A stretch of DNA of 64,000 nucleotides, taken from NCBI RefSeq assembly GCF_900091555.1, contig NZ_FMCX01000011.1:62001-126000 (forward strand), in the 5' to 3' direction. Of this stretch, positions 8,009 to 16,134 are shown one piece after another (position 1 is the first letter of the stretch; each line of letters begins with the position of its first letter). Made by a program: the position numbers and the translations under genes. Source of the DNA: Micromonospora mirobrigensis. Lineage in GTDB: Bacteria > Actinomycetota > Actinomycetes > Mycobacteriales > Micromonosporaceae. The notes below the pieces were generated by a model that saw only the letters and a program-made list of their open reading frames with translations, ran no database searches and was not told where the DNA came from.

Positions 8009-8769
8009 CACATGCTCCACAGCCCGGCGGGCTCCTCGGCACAGTGCGGGTGCACGTGGTCGTGGTCCGGCTCCGCGTGGTGGCCGGCGGGTTCCGGGAC
8101 CGCGCCGTCGTGGGCGATGCCGCCCTGGTGGACGACGACCGCCCGGCTGATCAGCGGGCGCAGCGGGCCCAGCTCGTGCGCCACCAGCAGCACCGTGCCG
8201 CCGCCGCCGACGAAGCCGCGCAACGCACCGGCGAACGCCTCCTGGCTGGCCGCGTCCACCCCGGCGGTGGGCTCGTCGAGCACCAGCAGCTCCGGTTCGC
8301 CGGCCAGCGCGCGGGCGATCAGGGTGCGCTGCTGCTGGCCGCCGGAGAGGGTGGCCACCGGGTCGCCGGCCCGGTCGGCCAGCCCGACGGCGTGCAGCGC
8401 GGCGGTCACCGCCGCCCGGTCGGCGCGGCCCGACGGGCGCAGCACGCCCCGGCGGGCCAGCCGCCCGGAGGCCACCACCTCGCCGACCGTGGCCGGTACG
8501 CCGCTGCCCGCGCCGAGCCGCTGCGGGACGTACCCGATGCGGTGCCACTGCCGGAAGCGGCGCTGCGGCGCGCCGAAGAGGGTGACCGTCCCGGCGGCCA
8601 GCGGCACCAGGCCGAGCACGGCGCGGATCAGGGTGGACTTGCCGGAGCCGTTGGCGCCGAGGACGGCGACCACCTCCCCGGCGGTGACGGTCAGCGAGAC
8701 GTCGCGCAGCACGGGCCGGCCGTCGTAGCCGACGGCCGCGTGCGCGACCTGGATGACGGGTGTGCTCAT
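8008..8769 (-). CDS. znuC: Zinc ABC transporter ATP-binding protein
   Basis: A 253-residue ABC ATPase. Walker A is GANGSGKST (about residues 38-46), the signature is LSGGQQQR, and Walker B is LLVLDEPTAG followed by the switch His in LVAHELG. A His-rich tail (HHAEPDHDHVHPHC) at the C-terminus is unusual for ABC ATPases in general but common in zinc importers, where it may sense or buffer zinc. It overlaps znuA by 4 nt upstream and znuB by 1 nt downstream. It powers zinc import at the cytoplasmic face. Confidence 0.93.
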   Translation of the reverse strand: MSTPVIQVAHAAVGYDGRPVLRDVSLTVTAGEVVAVLGANGSGKSTLIRAVLGLVPLAAGTVTLFGAPQRRFRQWHRIGYVPQRLGAGSGVPATVGEVVASGRLARRGVLRPSGRADRAAVTAALHAVGLADRAGDPVATLSGGQQQRTLIARALAGEPELLVLDEPTAGVDAASQEAFAGALRGFVGGGGTVLLVAHELGPLRPLISRAVVVHQGGIAHDGAVPEPAGHHAEPDHDHVHPHCAEEPAGLWSM

Positions 8770-9713
8770 GAGCAGTCCAAGGCGGTACGCAGGGTCTGGA
8801 GGTTGGTACGCATCGCCGAGAGGTAGTCGCCCTCGGCGGGTGGGCCCTCGATCGGGTCGAGCACCGCGGTCCGCGCGCCGACCGTGCGGGCCACGGTCTC
8901 GGCGACCTTGGGGCTGACCAGGGTCTCGAAGAAGATGGTGCTGGCCCGGTGGTCCCGGGCCTCGCGGACCACCTCGGCGAGGCGCTGCGGGGAGGGCTCG
9001 GCCTCGGGGCTGAGCCCGGTGAGGCCGACCTGCTCGAGCCGGTAGCGCTGGGTGAGGTAGCCGAAGGCGGTGTGGCTGGTCACGATCTCCCGGCGCTGGC
9101 AGGTGGCCAGCCCGGCGGTGAACTCCCCGTCGAGCTTCGTCAGCTCGGAGCGCAGCGACCCCGCCCGGGCGGTGTAGTCGGCGGCGTGCTCCGGGTCGAC
9201 CCTGCCCAGCCGCTCGGCGAGCCGGTCGCCGACGGTGGCCAGCCGGGTCGGGTCGAGCCAGAGGTGCGGGTCCTTGCCGCCGTGCTCCTCCTCGGCGTGA
9301 CCGGCCGCGCCCTCGTGGCCGGCGTCACCCTCGTGGTCGTGGCCACCGGCCGCGACGTCGAGCAGCGGCTGCACGCCGGTCACGTCGAAGGCCCGGTCGC
9401 CGGCGTTCTGGGCGACCGCCTCGTCGACGCTGGGCTGGAAGCTGCTGAGGTAGACCACCAGCTCCGCCTCGGCGACCTGGCCGACCTGTCGGGGGTTGAG
9501 TTCCAGGTCGTGCGGCTCGGCGCCCGGCTTGGCCAGGTCGGTGACCCGTACCGCGTCGCCGCCGATCCGCTCGGCGAGGAAGCGCAGCGGGTAGAAGGCG
9601 GCCACCACGTCCACCCGCCGTGGGTCGGCGCCCGCCCCGTCGCGGGTGCAGGCCGCGGTGCCGCCCAGGGTGAGCAGGGCGGCGGTGGCGGCGGCGAGGG
9701 TGCGGAGCGTCAT
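8766..9713 (-). CDS. znuA: Zinc ABC transporter substrate-binding lipoprotein
   Basis: A 315-residue cluster A-I metal-binding protein. The N-terminal signal segment ends near Cys22 (GGTAAC), a weak lipobox, so it is probably a lipoprotein anchored outside the membrane. Metal ligands expected for ZnuA are visible: PGAEPHDLELNP (first His), KDPHLWLDP (second His) and TSHTAFGYL (third His). The His/Asp/Glu-rich loop GGHDHEGDAGHEGAAGHAEE before the second His is the usual zinc-capture loop. The ATG at 9713 is chosen over an upstream in-frame start because the signal peptide begins there. First gene of znuABC, with a Zur-like operator upstream. Confidence 0.92.
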   Translation of the reverse strand: MTLRTLAAATAALLTLGGTAACTRDGAGADPRRVDVVAAFYPLRFLAERIGGDAVRVTDLAKPGAEPHDLELNPRQVGQVAEAELVVYLSSFQPSVDEAVAQNAGDRAFDVTGVQPLLDVAAGGHDHEGDAGHEGAAGHAEEEHGGKDPHLWLDPTRLATVGDRLAERLGRVDPEHAADYTARAGSLRSELTKLDGEFTAGLATCQRREIVTSHTAFGYLTQRYRLEQVGLTGLSPEAEPSPQRLAEVVREARDHRASTIFFETLVSPKVAETVARTVGARTAVLDPIEGPPAEGDYLSAMRTNLQTLRTALDCS

Positions 9714-9728
9714 GGCACCACTGTCCGC

Positions 9729-9751
9729 CCTAACGAAATTGATTGTCAAAA
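9729..9751. promoter_or_regulatory. Candidate Zur operator / promoter of znuA
   Basis: An AT-rich island in very GC-rich DNA, reading on the minus strand TTTTGACAATCAATTTCGTTA, 16 nt upstream of the znuA ATG. It has the loose TGAnAATcATTTTCa character of actinobacterial Zur boxes and contains TTGACA, a good -35. The dyad symmetry is imperfect, so this is an inference supported by position and by zur next door. Confidence 0.5.
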
Positions 9752-9766
9752 GCGCATGGTTGCATG

Positions 9767-10024
9767 TCACAGCAGCTTGGCCAGGGCGACCGCGATCAGC
9801 ACGGTCAGCATCAGCAGCCGGATCACCCGGCCGGCCGGGGCCTGCACCGGCCAGGTGGTGGCCAGCAGCCAGACCAGGGCGGCGGCCAGCGCCAGCAGCA
9901 GCACCCCGCCCACCGGGGCGGGCGCGAAGAACGCCACCAGCACCAGGACCAGCGCGGCCAGGAACGCCGACGTCGGGTTCACCCGGGCCAGCCGGACCAG
10001 CAGGGGGCTCTGCGTACGCTGCAT
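9767..10024 (-). CDS. Small membrane protein, 85 aa (possibly DUF6703)
   Basis: Reads MQRTQSPLLVRLARVNPTSA, then three closely packed hydrophobic stretches (FLAALVLVLVAFFAP, GGVLLLALAAALVWLLATTW, RVIRLLMLTVLIAVALAKLL). This predicts a three-helix membrane protein with a basic N-terminus. I recall similar short actinobacterial proteins as DUF6703, but that is not certain. It is divergent from the monooxygenase-like gene at 10052, only 27 nt away, and its end is 53 nt from the znuA start. Confidence 0.65.
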   Translation of the reverse strand: MQRTQSPLLVRLARVNPTSAFLAALVLVLVAFFAPAPVGGVLLLALAAALVWLLATTWPVQAPAGRVIRLLMLTVLIAVALAKLL

Positions 10025-10051
10025 CCCACAGACTCTACGAGGAGGATCCCG

Positions 10052-10393
10052 GTGCTGGTGACCAACCGGTTCGTGGTCGACGAGGATGTCGCGCCCGCCT
10101 TCACCGAGCGGGCGCACGCCGCGCTCACCGCGCTCGCCGCCCGCCCCGGCTACCTGCGCGGGGAGCTGCTGCGCGCGCTCGACGACCCCCGGCACTGGTG
10201 CCTGGTGACCGACTGGGAGTCGGTCGGGGCGTACCGGCGGGCGCTGGGCGGGTTCGACGTCAAGGTGCACGCCACCCCGCTGCTCGCCGAGTCGCTCGAC
10301 GAGCCGTCCGCGTACGAGACGCTGGCCAGCGCCGCCCCGAACGGCGAGATCGTCGAGGCGGCCAGTGATCGGGCCGCACGCCCCTACCGGTGA
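10052..10393 (+). CDS. Antibiotic biosynthesis monooxygenase (ABM)-domain protein
   Basis: A 113-residue protein with a ferredoxin-like ABM fold: VLVTNRFVVDEDVAPAFTER at the start, then HAALTALAARPGYLRGELLR, then HWCLVTDWESVGAYRRALGG. These three blocks are the usual strand-helix-strand pattern of ABM-domain proteins, which act as cofactor-free monooxygenases or heme degraders; members often have no known substrate. GTG start with a strong GAGGAGG 6-10 nt upstream. No biosynthetic genes are nearby, so a housekeeping role is likelier than antibiotic synthesis. Confidence 0.8.
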   Translation: MLVTNRFVVDEDVAPAFTERAHAALTALAARPGYLRGELLRALDDPRHWCLVTDWESVGAYRRALGGFDVKVHATPLLAESLDEPSAYETLASAAPNGEIVEAASDRAARPYR

Positions 10394-10405
10394 GCCGGCG
10401 GGCAC

Positions 10406-10411
10406 TACCCT
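10406..10411 (+). promoter_or_regulatory. -10 element TACCCT, leaderless start
   Basis: TACCCT fits TANNNT and ends 7 nt before the ATG at 10419. No ribosome binding site lies between, so the transcript is probably leaderless. Confidence 0.5.
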
Positions 10412-10418
10412 GCACGGT

Positions 10419-11057
10419 ATGACCGCTCCCGGACCGCCGTACCCCGTGTCGCCCGGCCAGGGCGGCCAGCCACCGGTCCCGGCGGGCGGCCACCCGGCCT
10501 TCCCCGGCTCTCCCGCCGCCGGCCACCCGGCGTCCCCGGCCTCACCCGCCGCCGACCATCCGGCGTCCCCGGCCCAGGTGGGCGCGCCCGCGCCGCCGCC
10601 GGGCCCCGGGGTGGTCCCGCCGTTCGCCGCGCCGCCCACCGAGGGCCGGCAGGCCCGGCTCTGGCTGGGGCTGGGCGTCGGCGCGCTGGCCCTGCTGCTC
10701 TGCTGCGGCGGAGGCGGCGCCGCCCTGGTCGGCTTCGCGGTGAGCAACGTCCAGGCGGTACGCGAGCAGGGCAGGACCGCCACCGAGCACTACTACCAGG
10801 GGCTGCGCGACCGCAACTACGACGAGTCCTACGACCAGCTCTGCGAGGACGCCCAGCGGCGGGAGAGCCGCGCCCAGTTCGAGCGGCGGGTCTCCGAGCA
10901 GCCGCAGGTCACCGCGTACCGGGTCGGCGAGGTCGACCCGAACTCGCTCACCGTGCCGGTCGACGTGACCTTCACCGGTGGGGACCGGCGCACCCAGCAG
11001 GTCACCCTTGCCCCGGACAGCGGCACCGGCTCGATCGAGGTCTGCGGGATCAGCTGA
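10419..11057 (+). CDS. Proline-rich single-pass membrane protein with extracytoplasmic NTF2-like domain
   Basis: A 212-residue protein. Residues 1-75 are a low-complexity Pro/Gly/Ala/His region, probably cytoplasmic. One membrane helix follows (LGLGVGALALLLCCGGGGAA, about 88-107). The remaining 100 residues (HYYQGLRDRNYDESYDQLCEDA and onward) look like the small extracytoplasmic domains of the DUF4878 or lumazine-binding type, with two Cys (in QLCED and EVCGIS) that could form a disulfide. Such proteins are common in actinobacteria and mostly uncharacterised. The start is supported by the -10 box 7 nt upstream. Confidence 0.75.
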   Translation: MTAPGPPYPVSPGQGGQPPVPAGGHPAFPGSPAAGHPASPASPAADHPASPAQVGAPAPPPGPGVVPPFAAPPTEGRQARLWLGLGVGALALLLCCGGGGAALVGFAVSNVQAVREQGRTATEHYYQGLRDRNYDESYDQLCEDAQRRESRAQFERRVSEQPQVTAYRVGEVDPNSLTVPVDVTFTGGDRRTQQVTLAPDSGTGSIEVCGIS

Positions 11058-11206
11058 CCGGGGCGGCGCGGAGGCGGCCGGGGGCGGCCGGCCCCGGCCC
11101 GAGTATTCTGCTGGGCTCGGGCTCCCGGTCGCCGTACCGTGGTCCCGAACCGACCGTTCCATCCACATCTCGCCCCCGCCGACCGCCAGCCGGCGTAGGA
11201 GGAAAC

Positions 11207-12586
11207 ATGCCAGCCGACCGTATCGATGCCGTCGTCAGCCTCGCCAAGCGCCGGGGCTTCGTCTTTCCCTCCAGCGAGATCTACGGAGGCACCCGGTCGG
11301 CGTGGGACTACGGCCCGCTCGGCGTCGAGCTCAAGGAGAACGTCCGCCGGCAGTGGTGGCGGACCATGGTCCAGCAGCGCGACGACGTGGTCGGCCTCGA
11401 CTCCGCCGTCATCCTGGCCCGCAAGGTCTGGGAGGCCAGCGGCCACATCGCCGAGTTCGTCGACCCGCTCACCGAGTGCCAGTCCTGCCACAAGCGGTTC
11501 CGCGCCGACCACCTCGAAGAGGCGTACGAGGCCAAGCACGGCAAGCCGCTGGCCTCGCTGGCGGAGCTGAACTGCCCGAACTGCGGCAACAAGGGCACCT
11601 TCACCGAGCCGAAGATGTTCAACGGCCTGATGAAGACCTACCTGGGCCCGGTGGAGAGCGAGGAGGGGATGCACTACCTGCGCCCCGAGACCGCCCAGGG
11701 CATCTTCGTCAACTACAAGAACGTCGAGACGGCCGCCCGCAAGAAGCCGCCGTTCGGCATCGCGCAGACCGGCAAGTCGTTCCGCAACGAGATCACCCCC
11801 GGTAACTTCATCTTCCGGACCCGCGAGTTCGAGCAGATGGAGATGGAGTTCTTCGTCGAGCCGGGCACCGACGAGCAGTGGCACGAGTACTGGCTCTCCG
11901 AGCGCTGGAACTGGTACCTCGACCTCGGCCTCTCCGAGAGCAACCTGCGCTTCTACGAGCACCCCAAGGAGAAGCTCTCCCACTACTCGAAGCGCACCGT
12001 CGACATCGAGTACAAGTTCCAGTTCGGCGGCACCGAGTTCGCCGAGCTGGAGGGCATCGCCAACCGGACCGACTTCGACCTGTCCACGCACAGCAAGCAC
12101 TCCGGCGTCGACCTGTCGTACTTCGACCAGACCAAGGGCGAGCGCTGGATGCCGTACGTGATCGAGCCGGCCGCCGGCCTGACCCGCGCGGTGCTCGCCT
12201 TCCTGCTCGAGGCGTACGACGAGGACGAGGCCCCGAACACCAAGGGCGGCGTGGACAAGCGCACCGTCATGCGCTTCGACCCGCGGCTGGCCCCGGTCAA
12301 GGTGGCGGTGCTGCCGCTGTCCCGCAACGAGGCGCTCTCGCCCAAGGCCAAGCAGCTCGCCGCGGACCTGCGCAAGCGGTGGATCGTGGAGTTCGACGAC
12401 TCGCAGGCCATCGGCCGCCGCTACCGCCGGCAGGACGAGATCGGCACCCCGTTCTGCGTCACCGTCGACTTCGACACCCTGGACGACAACGCGGTGACCG
12501 TGCGGAACCGGGACACCATGGCCCAGGAGCGGGTCGCCCTGGACCAGGTGGAGCGCTACCTGATCGAGCGCCTCCCCGGCTGCTGA
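11207..12586 (+). CDS. glyS: Glycyl-tRNA synthetase, alpha2 dimeric type
   Basis: A 459-residue class II synthetase that charges tRNA-Gly. The N-terminus (IDAVVSLAKRRGFVFPSSEIYGG) is the family start, CQSCHKRF and CPNCGNKG form a four-cysteine zinc insertion, and class II motif 2 is seen in FRNEITPGNFIFRTREFEQM. YVIEPAAGLTRAVLAFL is motif 3. The C-terminal anticodon-binding domain covers about 360-459. Length is normal for the single-chain bacterial/eukaryal type. A TAGGAGGAAAC ribosome binding site precedes the ATG. It is the only aminoacyl-tRNA synthetase in the window. Confidence 0.96.
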   Translation: MPADRIDAVVSLAKRRGFVFPSSEIYGGTRSAWDYGPLGVELKENVRRQWWRTMVQQRDDVVGLDSAVILARKVWEASGHIAEFVDPLTECQSCHKRFRADHLEEAYEAKHGKPLASLAELNCPNCGNKGTFTEPKMFNGLMKTYLGPVESEEGMHYLRPETAQGIFVNYKNVETAARKKPPFGIAQTGKSFRNEITPGNFIFRTREFEQMEMEFFVEPGTDEQWHEYWLSERWNWYLDLGLSESNLRFYEHPKEKLSHYSKRTVDIEYKFQFGGTEFAELEGIANRTDFDLSTHSKHSGVDLSYFDQTKGERWMPYVIEPAAGLTRAVLAFLLEAYDEDEAPNTKGGVDKRTVMRFDPRLAPVKVAVLPLSRNEALSPKAKQLAADLRKRWIVEFDDSQAIGRRYRRQDEIGTPFCVTVDFDTLDDNAVTVRNRDTMAQERVALDQVERYLIERLPGC

Positions 12587-12646
12587 GGTGTAAGCAGGGG
12601 CCCCTTCTTAACGCTTCTGGTATAGGAGGGGCCCCTTCTTAACGCC
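12587..12646. repeat. GGGGCCCC/TTAAC intergenic repeat, copy 2
   Basis: Two direct GGGGCCCCTTCTTAACGC units separated by a TTCTGGTATAGGA linker, directly after the glyS stop and before the convergent AbiEi-like gene. It could serve as a terminator for glyS; each unit contains a self-complementary GGGGCCCC. Confidence 0.88.
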
Positions 12647-12667
12647 CTCGGGCCCGGCTCGACGGGC

Positions 12668-13639
12668 TCAGGTGCCGGCCATGCCTACGCGAGGCTCGGC
12701 GCGTACGCCGACGGCGGTGCCCAGGCCGCGCCGTGACGCGTACGCGTCCTCCACGGTGCGCCGTACGCGCGCCGGCTCCCGGCGGACCTGGGCCGGCGTG
12801 AAGTGCAGAATCAGCACGCCGAGCCGGCTCAGTTCGTTGTGCCGGTCCAGCGTCCGCGCCCAGTCACCCGGGCTGAAGTGGAACTCCTGGGAGTCCACCT
12901 CCAGGGCCACGGCCGCGTCGGTCAGGTAGCCGTCCGGCGTGGGCAGCGCCCGCCCCTCCCGGTTGGTCAGGCGCGGGTTCCACAGGATCTCCGGCAGCAG
13001 CTTGCTGTCTGCGAGGCAGTCGCGCAGCTCCGCCTCCGGTGCCGAACGGGTGCCGACGACGACCTCGGAGAAGGCCTTTCTGATCAGGGCGGTCCGACTG
13101 CGCCGCGCCCGCCGGATCTCCTCGTCCAGCGCCGGGAGGTCGGTGAAGCCGCGTTGCACGGCCTCGGCGACGATGGCGCGCACCGGACGCAGGTGGCGCA
13201 GGTCCCGGGCGGCGTCGACCACCGCGCGGGCCGGGGAGCAGACCGGGTAGAGGGCCGTCCGGCGCGCCCTGCCGTCCAGCGTCAGCGCCCGGGAGATCAA
13301 CGCGTGGCCGGAGGACTTCCGGCGCGTGCCGTGCGGCACGATCAGGTGTACGTCGTCGGTCCTGGGGCTGTACCGGAAGCCGTACCAGGCGAGCGCGGCC
13401 AGCCCGGTGAGCTGGGCGTCCAGGCCCGCGTACAAGCTCGCGGAGATCCGCCGCTGCTCGTCGGTGAGCGCCCCGGTGAACAGCGCGTAGGTGGCCGGCA
13501 GCACGCGTTGCCAATGGCCGCGACGGGCCTGCCGGTAGAGGAACATGTCGTCGAAGCCGGCGGCGAGCAGCTGGCTCCGCGTGACGATCTGCTGCTGCAG
13601 GTGTGCTGCCTCCGCCAGTTGCGGTGTTAGGTCGACCAT
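12668..13639 (-). CDS. AbiEi-type winged-helix plus DUF559-like nuclease-fold protein
   Basis: A 323-residue protein. Residues 1-60 (QQQIVTRSQLLAAGFDDMFL, RRGHWQRVLPATYALFTG) match the winged-helix start of AbiEi-like proteins. The middle has the typical LTGLAALAWYGFR and VHLIVPHG blocks. The C-terminal third contains the pieces of a PD-(D/E)XK nuclease fold of the DUF559/Vsr type: SAPEAELRDCL, PDGYL and ALEVDSQEFH, followed by RHNELSRLGVLILHFTPAQV. Such proteins are abundant in actinobacteria, often without an AbiEii toxin partner, and none is seen here. Whether it cuts DNA or only regulates is unknown. Confidence 0.8.
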   Translation of the reverse strand: MVDLTPQLAEAAHLQQQIVTRSQLLAAGFDDMFLYRQARRGHWQRVLPATYALFTGALTDEQRRISASLYAGLDAQLTGLAALAWYGFRYSPRTDDVHLIVPHGTRRKSSGHALISRALTLDGRARRTALYPVCSPARAVVDAARDLRHLRPVRAIVAEAVQRGFTDLPALDEEIRRARRSRTALIRKAFSEVVVGTRSAPEAELRDCLADSKLLPEILWNPRLTNREGRALPTPDGYLTDAAVALEVDSQEFHFSPGDWARTLDRHNELSRLGVLILHFTPAQVRREPARVRRTVEDAYASRRGLGTAVGVRAEPRVGMAGT

Positions 13640-13754
13640 GCTCGGCAGGCTGGCCGCCGACAGGCCGGTTCCGCCGTCCGCACGCCTCTGCCTGTGTACG
13701 GCCGAGGCCGCTGTGGAAACCGCCCGGCAGCAGCCGAGCTGTGATATGCGCCGT

Positions 13755-13810
13755 GTTAACAGGGGGCCCCTGCTATGCAGAAGGCGTTAAGAAGGGGCCC
13801 CTCCTTACAC
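13755..13810. repeat. GGGGCCCC/TTAAC intergenic repeat, copy 3
   Basis: Minus-oriented copy (GTTAAC-AGGGGGCCCCT, a CTATGCAGAAGGC linker, GTTAAGAAGGGGCCCCT-CCTTACAC). It ends 7 nt before the dusB GTG, and its last bases supply most of the apparent -10 box of dusB. Confidence 0.88.
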
Positions 13811-13811
13811 T
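13806..13811 (+). promoter_or_regulatory. -10 element TACACT of dusB, leaderless start
   Basis: TACACT ends 6 nt before the GTG at 13818 and there is no Shine-Dalgarno sequence, so dusB is probably translated from a leaderless mRNA. Five of the six bases are the end of the intergenic repeat. Confidence 0.5.
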
Positions 13812-13817
13812 TGGGCG

Positions 13818-14990
13818 GTGACCGCTGCGACCGTGCCCGCCCTGCGCCCGCTGACCCTCGGCCCCCACCAGGTGTGGCCGCCGGTGGTGCTCGCGCCGAT
13901 GGCCGGGATCACCAACATCGGCTTCCGGCGGCTCTGCCGGGAGCAGGGCGGCGGCATCTACGTCTGCGAGATGATCACGACACGGGCGCTGGTCGAGCGG
14001 AACCCGAAGACGCTGCGGATGATCGCCTTCGGCGCCGACGAGCGGCCGCGCAGCCTCCAGCTCTACGGCACCGACCCGGAGGTCACCGCCGCCGCGGTGC
14101 GGATCGTGGTGGAGCGGGACCTCGCCGACCACATCGACCTGAACTTCGGCTGCCCCGTGCCGAAGGTGACCCGACGCGGCGGCGGGGCGGCGCTGCCCTG
14201 GCGGCGCCGGCTCTTCGCCCGGCTGGTGCGGGCCGCCGTGGCCGCCGCGTCACCCGCCGGGGTGCCGGTCACGGTCAAGATGCGCAAGGGCATCGACGAC
14301 GACCACCTGACGTACGTCGAGGCGGGCCTCGCCGCCCAGGACGCCGGCGTCGCCGCGGTGGCCCTGCACGGGCGTACGGCCTCGCAGCGCTACTCGGGCA
14401 CCGCCGACTGGGACGCCATCGCCACCCTCAAGCAGGCCCTCGACGTGCCGGTGCTCGGCAACGGCGACATCTGGGAGGCCGCGGACGCGCTGCGGATGGT
14501 CGCCCACACCGGTGTCGACGGGGTGGTGGTCGGTCGCGGCTGCCTCGGCCGGCCGTGGCTCTTCGCCGACCTGGAGGCCGCCTTCAACGGGCGCCCCGAA
14601 CGGCGGCTGCCGAACCTCGGCGAGGTGGCGGTGACCATGCGCCGGCACGCCGAGCTGCTGGTCGACCAGTTCGTGGCGGGCGCCCGCAACCCGGCCCGGG
14701 GCGAGCGGGACGGCTGCACCGACTTCCGCAAGCACGTCGCCTGGTATCTCAAGGGCTTCCCGGTCGGTGGTGAGCTGCGCCGCTCACTGGCGATGATCGA
14801 GAGCCTGGCCCAGCTCGACGACCTGCTGGGCAAGCTCGACCCGGCGGTGCCGTTCCCGGTGGAGACCCTCGGCCAGCCCCGCGGCCGGACCAACTCCCCG
14901 GGCAAGGTCGCTCTGCCCGACGGCTGGCTGGCCAGCCGGGACGACGACACCGTCCCCGAGGGCGCCGAGATGGACGACTCCGGCGGCTGA
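13818..14990 (+). CDS. dusB: tRNA-dihydrouridine synthase
   Basis: A 390-residue FMN enzyme that reduces uridines in the D-loop of tRNA with NADPH. The TIM barrel starts with VVLAPMAGITNIGFRRLC, the catalytic Cys is in DLNFGCPVPKVTRRGGGAAL, the Lys/Arg phosphate-binding parts are VTVKMRKGIDDDH and ALHGRTASQRYSG, and the FMN phosphate loop is GVVVGRGCLGRPW. The C-terminal helical tRNA-binding domain covers about 290-370. The GTG start has no ribosome binding site but a -10 box at the right distance. It stands alone, followed by a strong terminator. Confidence 0.94.
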   Translation: MTAATVPALRPLTLGPHQVWPPVVLAPMAGITNIGFRRLCREQGGGIYVCEMITTRALVERNPKTLRMIAFGADERPRSLQLYGTDPEVTAAAVRIVVERDLADHIDLNFGCPVPKVTRRGGGAALPWRRRLFARLVRAAVAAASPAGVPVTVKMRKGIDDDHLTYVEAGLAAQDAGVAAVALHGRTASQRYSGTADWDAIATLKQALDVPVLGNGDIWEAADALRMVAHTGVDGVVVGRGCLGRPWLFADLEAAFNGRPERRLPNLGEVAVTMRRHAELLVDQFVAGARNPARGERDGCTDFRKHVAWYLKGFPVGGELRRSLAMIESLAQLDDLLGKLDPAVPFPVETLGQPRGRTNSPGKVALPDGWLASRDDDTVPEGAEMDDSGG

Positions 14991-15002
14991 GCCCTGACCT
15001 GC

Positions 15003-15037
15003 CGAAGGGCCCGACCCCGTGGGGGTCGGGCCCTTCG
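15003..15037 (+). terminator. Hairpin terminator of dusB
   Basis: A perfect 16-bp stem (15003-15018 with 15022-15037) and a 3-nt GTG loop lie 13 nt after the dusB stop. It also separates dusB from the convergent peptidase gene, so it could work in both directions. Confidence 0.88.
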
Positions 15038-15049
15038 CGTGTCCGTACG

Positions 15050-15703
15050 TCAGGAGCTGTAGCCGCGGCTGGCGATCCAGTGCGCCAGGGCGTCCACGTC
15101 GATCCGGTAGGAGGCCTGCTCCGGGTTGGCCGAGTCGGCGATCGTCACGACCTTGCCGCCGTCGCGGTAGCCGACCACGCTGATGTAGTGGCCACCCTCG
15201 AAGGAGTGCGCGACACCGTCGGTGTCGGTGGCCGTACCCGCGATGTTGGCCACCACGGCCCGGCCGTCGTCCACGGCCCGCACCACGTCGGCGCGCAGCT
15301 GCTCGACCCGCTTGCCGTCGACCTTGTCGGCCGGCAGCTCGGTGCTGCGGTACGCGTTGCGACCGGTCTCCTTGTTCAGCACCGGGGTGATGTCGTTGAT
15401 GCTGTTGGTGCCGTCCTCGGTGGTGCCCATCTCCTTGGCCATGGCGTCGACGTTGATGTCCTTGCCCTGGACGGAGAGGGCGTTACGGGTGGCGGCGGGG
15501 CCGCAGTAGTAGAAGTTCGGCTGGGCCTCGTAGCGGACGTTCAGCTCGCGCTCGCCGTGGCCCTTGCGGTCGGTCTGCACCTGGGCGGCCGGCGCGCTGG
15601 CCGGGGCGGCCTGGGCGGCGATCGCGGGGCCGGCGATTCCACCGGCGGTGGCGACGACGCCGGCAGCGGTCAGGACGGTCTTGCGCAGAATGTCGGTACG
15701 CAT
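15050..15703 (-). CDS. Secreted C39-like cysteine peptidase
   Basis: A 217-residue exported protein. Residues 1-35 form a signal peptide with an LRKTVLTAAGVVATAGG core and an Ala-rich cleavage region. The mature part is a papain-like C39_2 fold: catalytic Cys67 in QPNFYYCGPAATRNAL, His in GGHYISVVGY and Asp in VTIADSAN. There is no ABC exporter nearby, so it is not a bacteriocin-processing transporter; this small family is found in secreted actinobacterial proteins of unknown substrate. GAGGAGCACGCCATC before the ATG supports the start. A 500-bp upstream region with tandem repeats may control it. Confidence 0.85.
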   Translation of the reverse strand: MRTDILRKTVLTAAGVVATAGGIAGPAIAAQAAPASAPAAQVQTDRKGHGERELNVRYEAQPNFYYCGPAATRNALSVQGKDINVDAMAKEMGTTEDGTNSINDITPVLNKETGRNAYRSTELPADKVDGKRVEQLRADVVRAVDDGRAVVANIAGTATDTDGVAHSFEGGHYISVVGYRDGGKVVTIADSANPEQASYRIDVDALAHWIASRGYSS

Positions 15704-16134
15704 GATGGCGTGCTCCTCTGCATCGGGGGTGCGCGGCGCGCGCAGGGGGTGCGGTGCGGCCGCGCGAAGGGGGAGAGTCGCGAAGGGGGAGAGTCTGGGC
15801 GGGGCCCGGCGCTCACGGGGGTGGCTGCTCGGGTGACCCGGGGATGTAACGACCGGTGGCCGGGGATGATTCCCGCCGGCTCTGCCGGGGACCGGTGCTC
15901 CGTGGTCCGGGGGTGTAACGGTGCGGCGCCGGCCGGCATTCCACCGGGCCTTGCCGGGGTCCGCTGGACGCGGAGCGTCCGTGGTATGCCAGGTACAACG
16001 CCCCGGCCCCACCCGCGATTCCGTTCCGCGAGTGCCGTCGGCCACGGGACGCGGTGCGCAGCGTGGCGCATCCGGCACGGATCCGGCAGCTGGAAACGGA
16101 CGCGGGTGGTCCTTGAGATCCGCAGATCTTCCCT
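15704..16134. other. Long upstream region of the C39 peptidase gene, no gene seen
   Basis: About 430 bp between the peptidase start and the terminator of the hexosaminidase gene. Open frames here are shadows without family features. It contains purine-rich GCGAAGGGGGAGAGTC repeats near 15766-15795 and the 60-nt tandem repeat pair described separately. It is probably promoter and leader DNA of the peptidase. Confidence 0.5.
15838..15966. repeat. Imperfect tandem direct repeat, two units of about 60 nt
   Basis: Unit 1 (15838-15897) and unit 2 (15907-15966) are 69 nt apart and share CCGGGG(A/G)TGTAACG, an inner CCGGC-rich part, and TGCCGGGG(A/T)CCG(G/C)TG. The conserved GTTACA(T/C)CCCCGG half on the minus strand may be a protein-binding site repeated upstream of the C39 peptidase gene. 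Confidence 0.6.
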
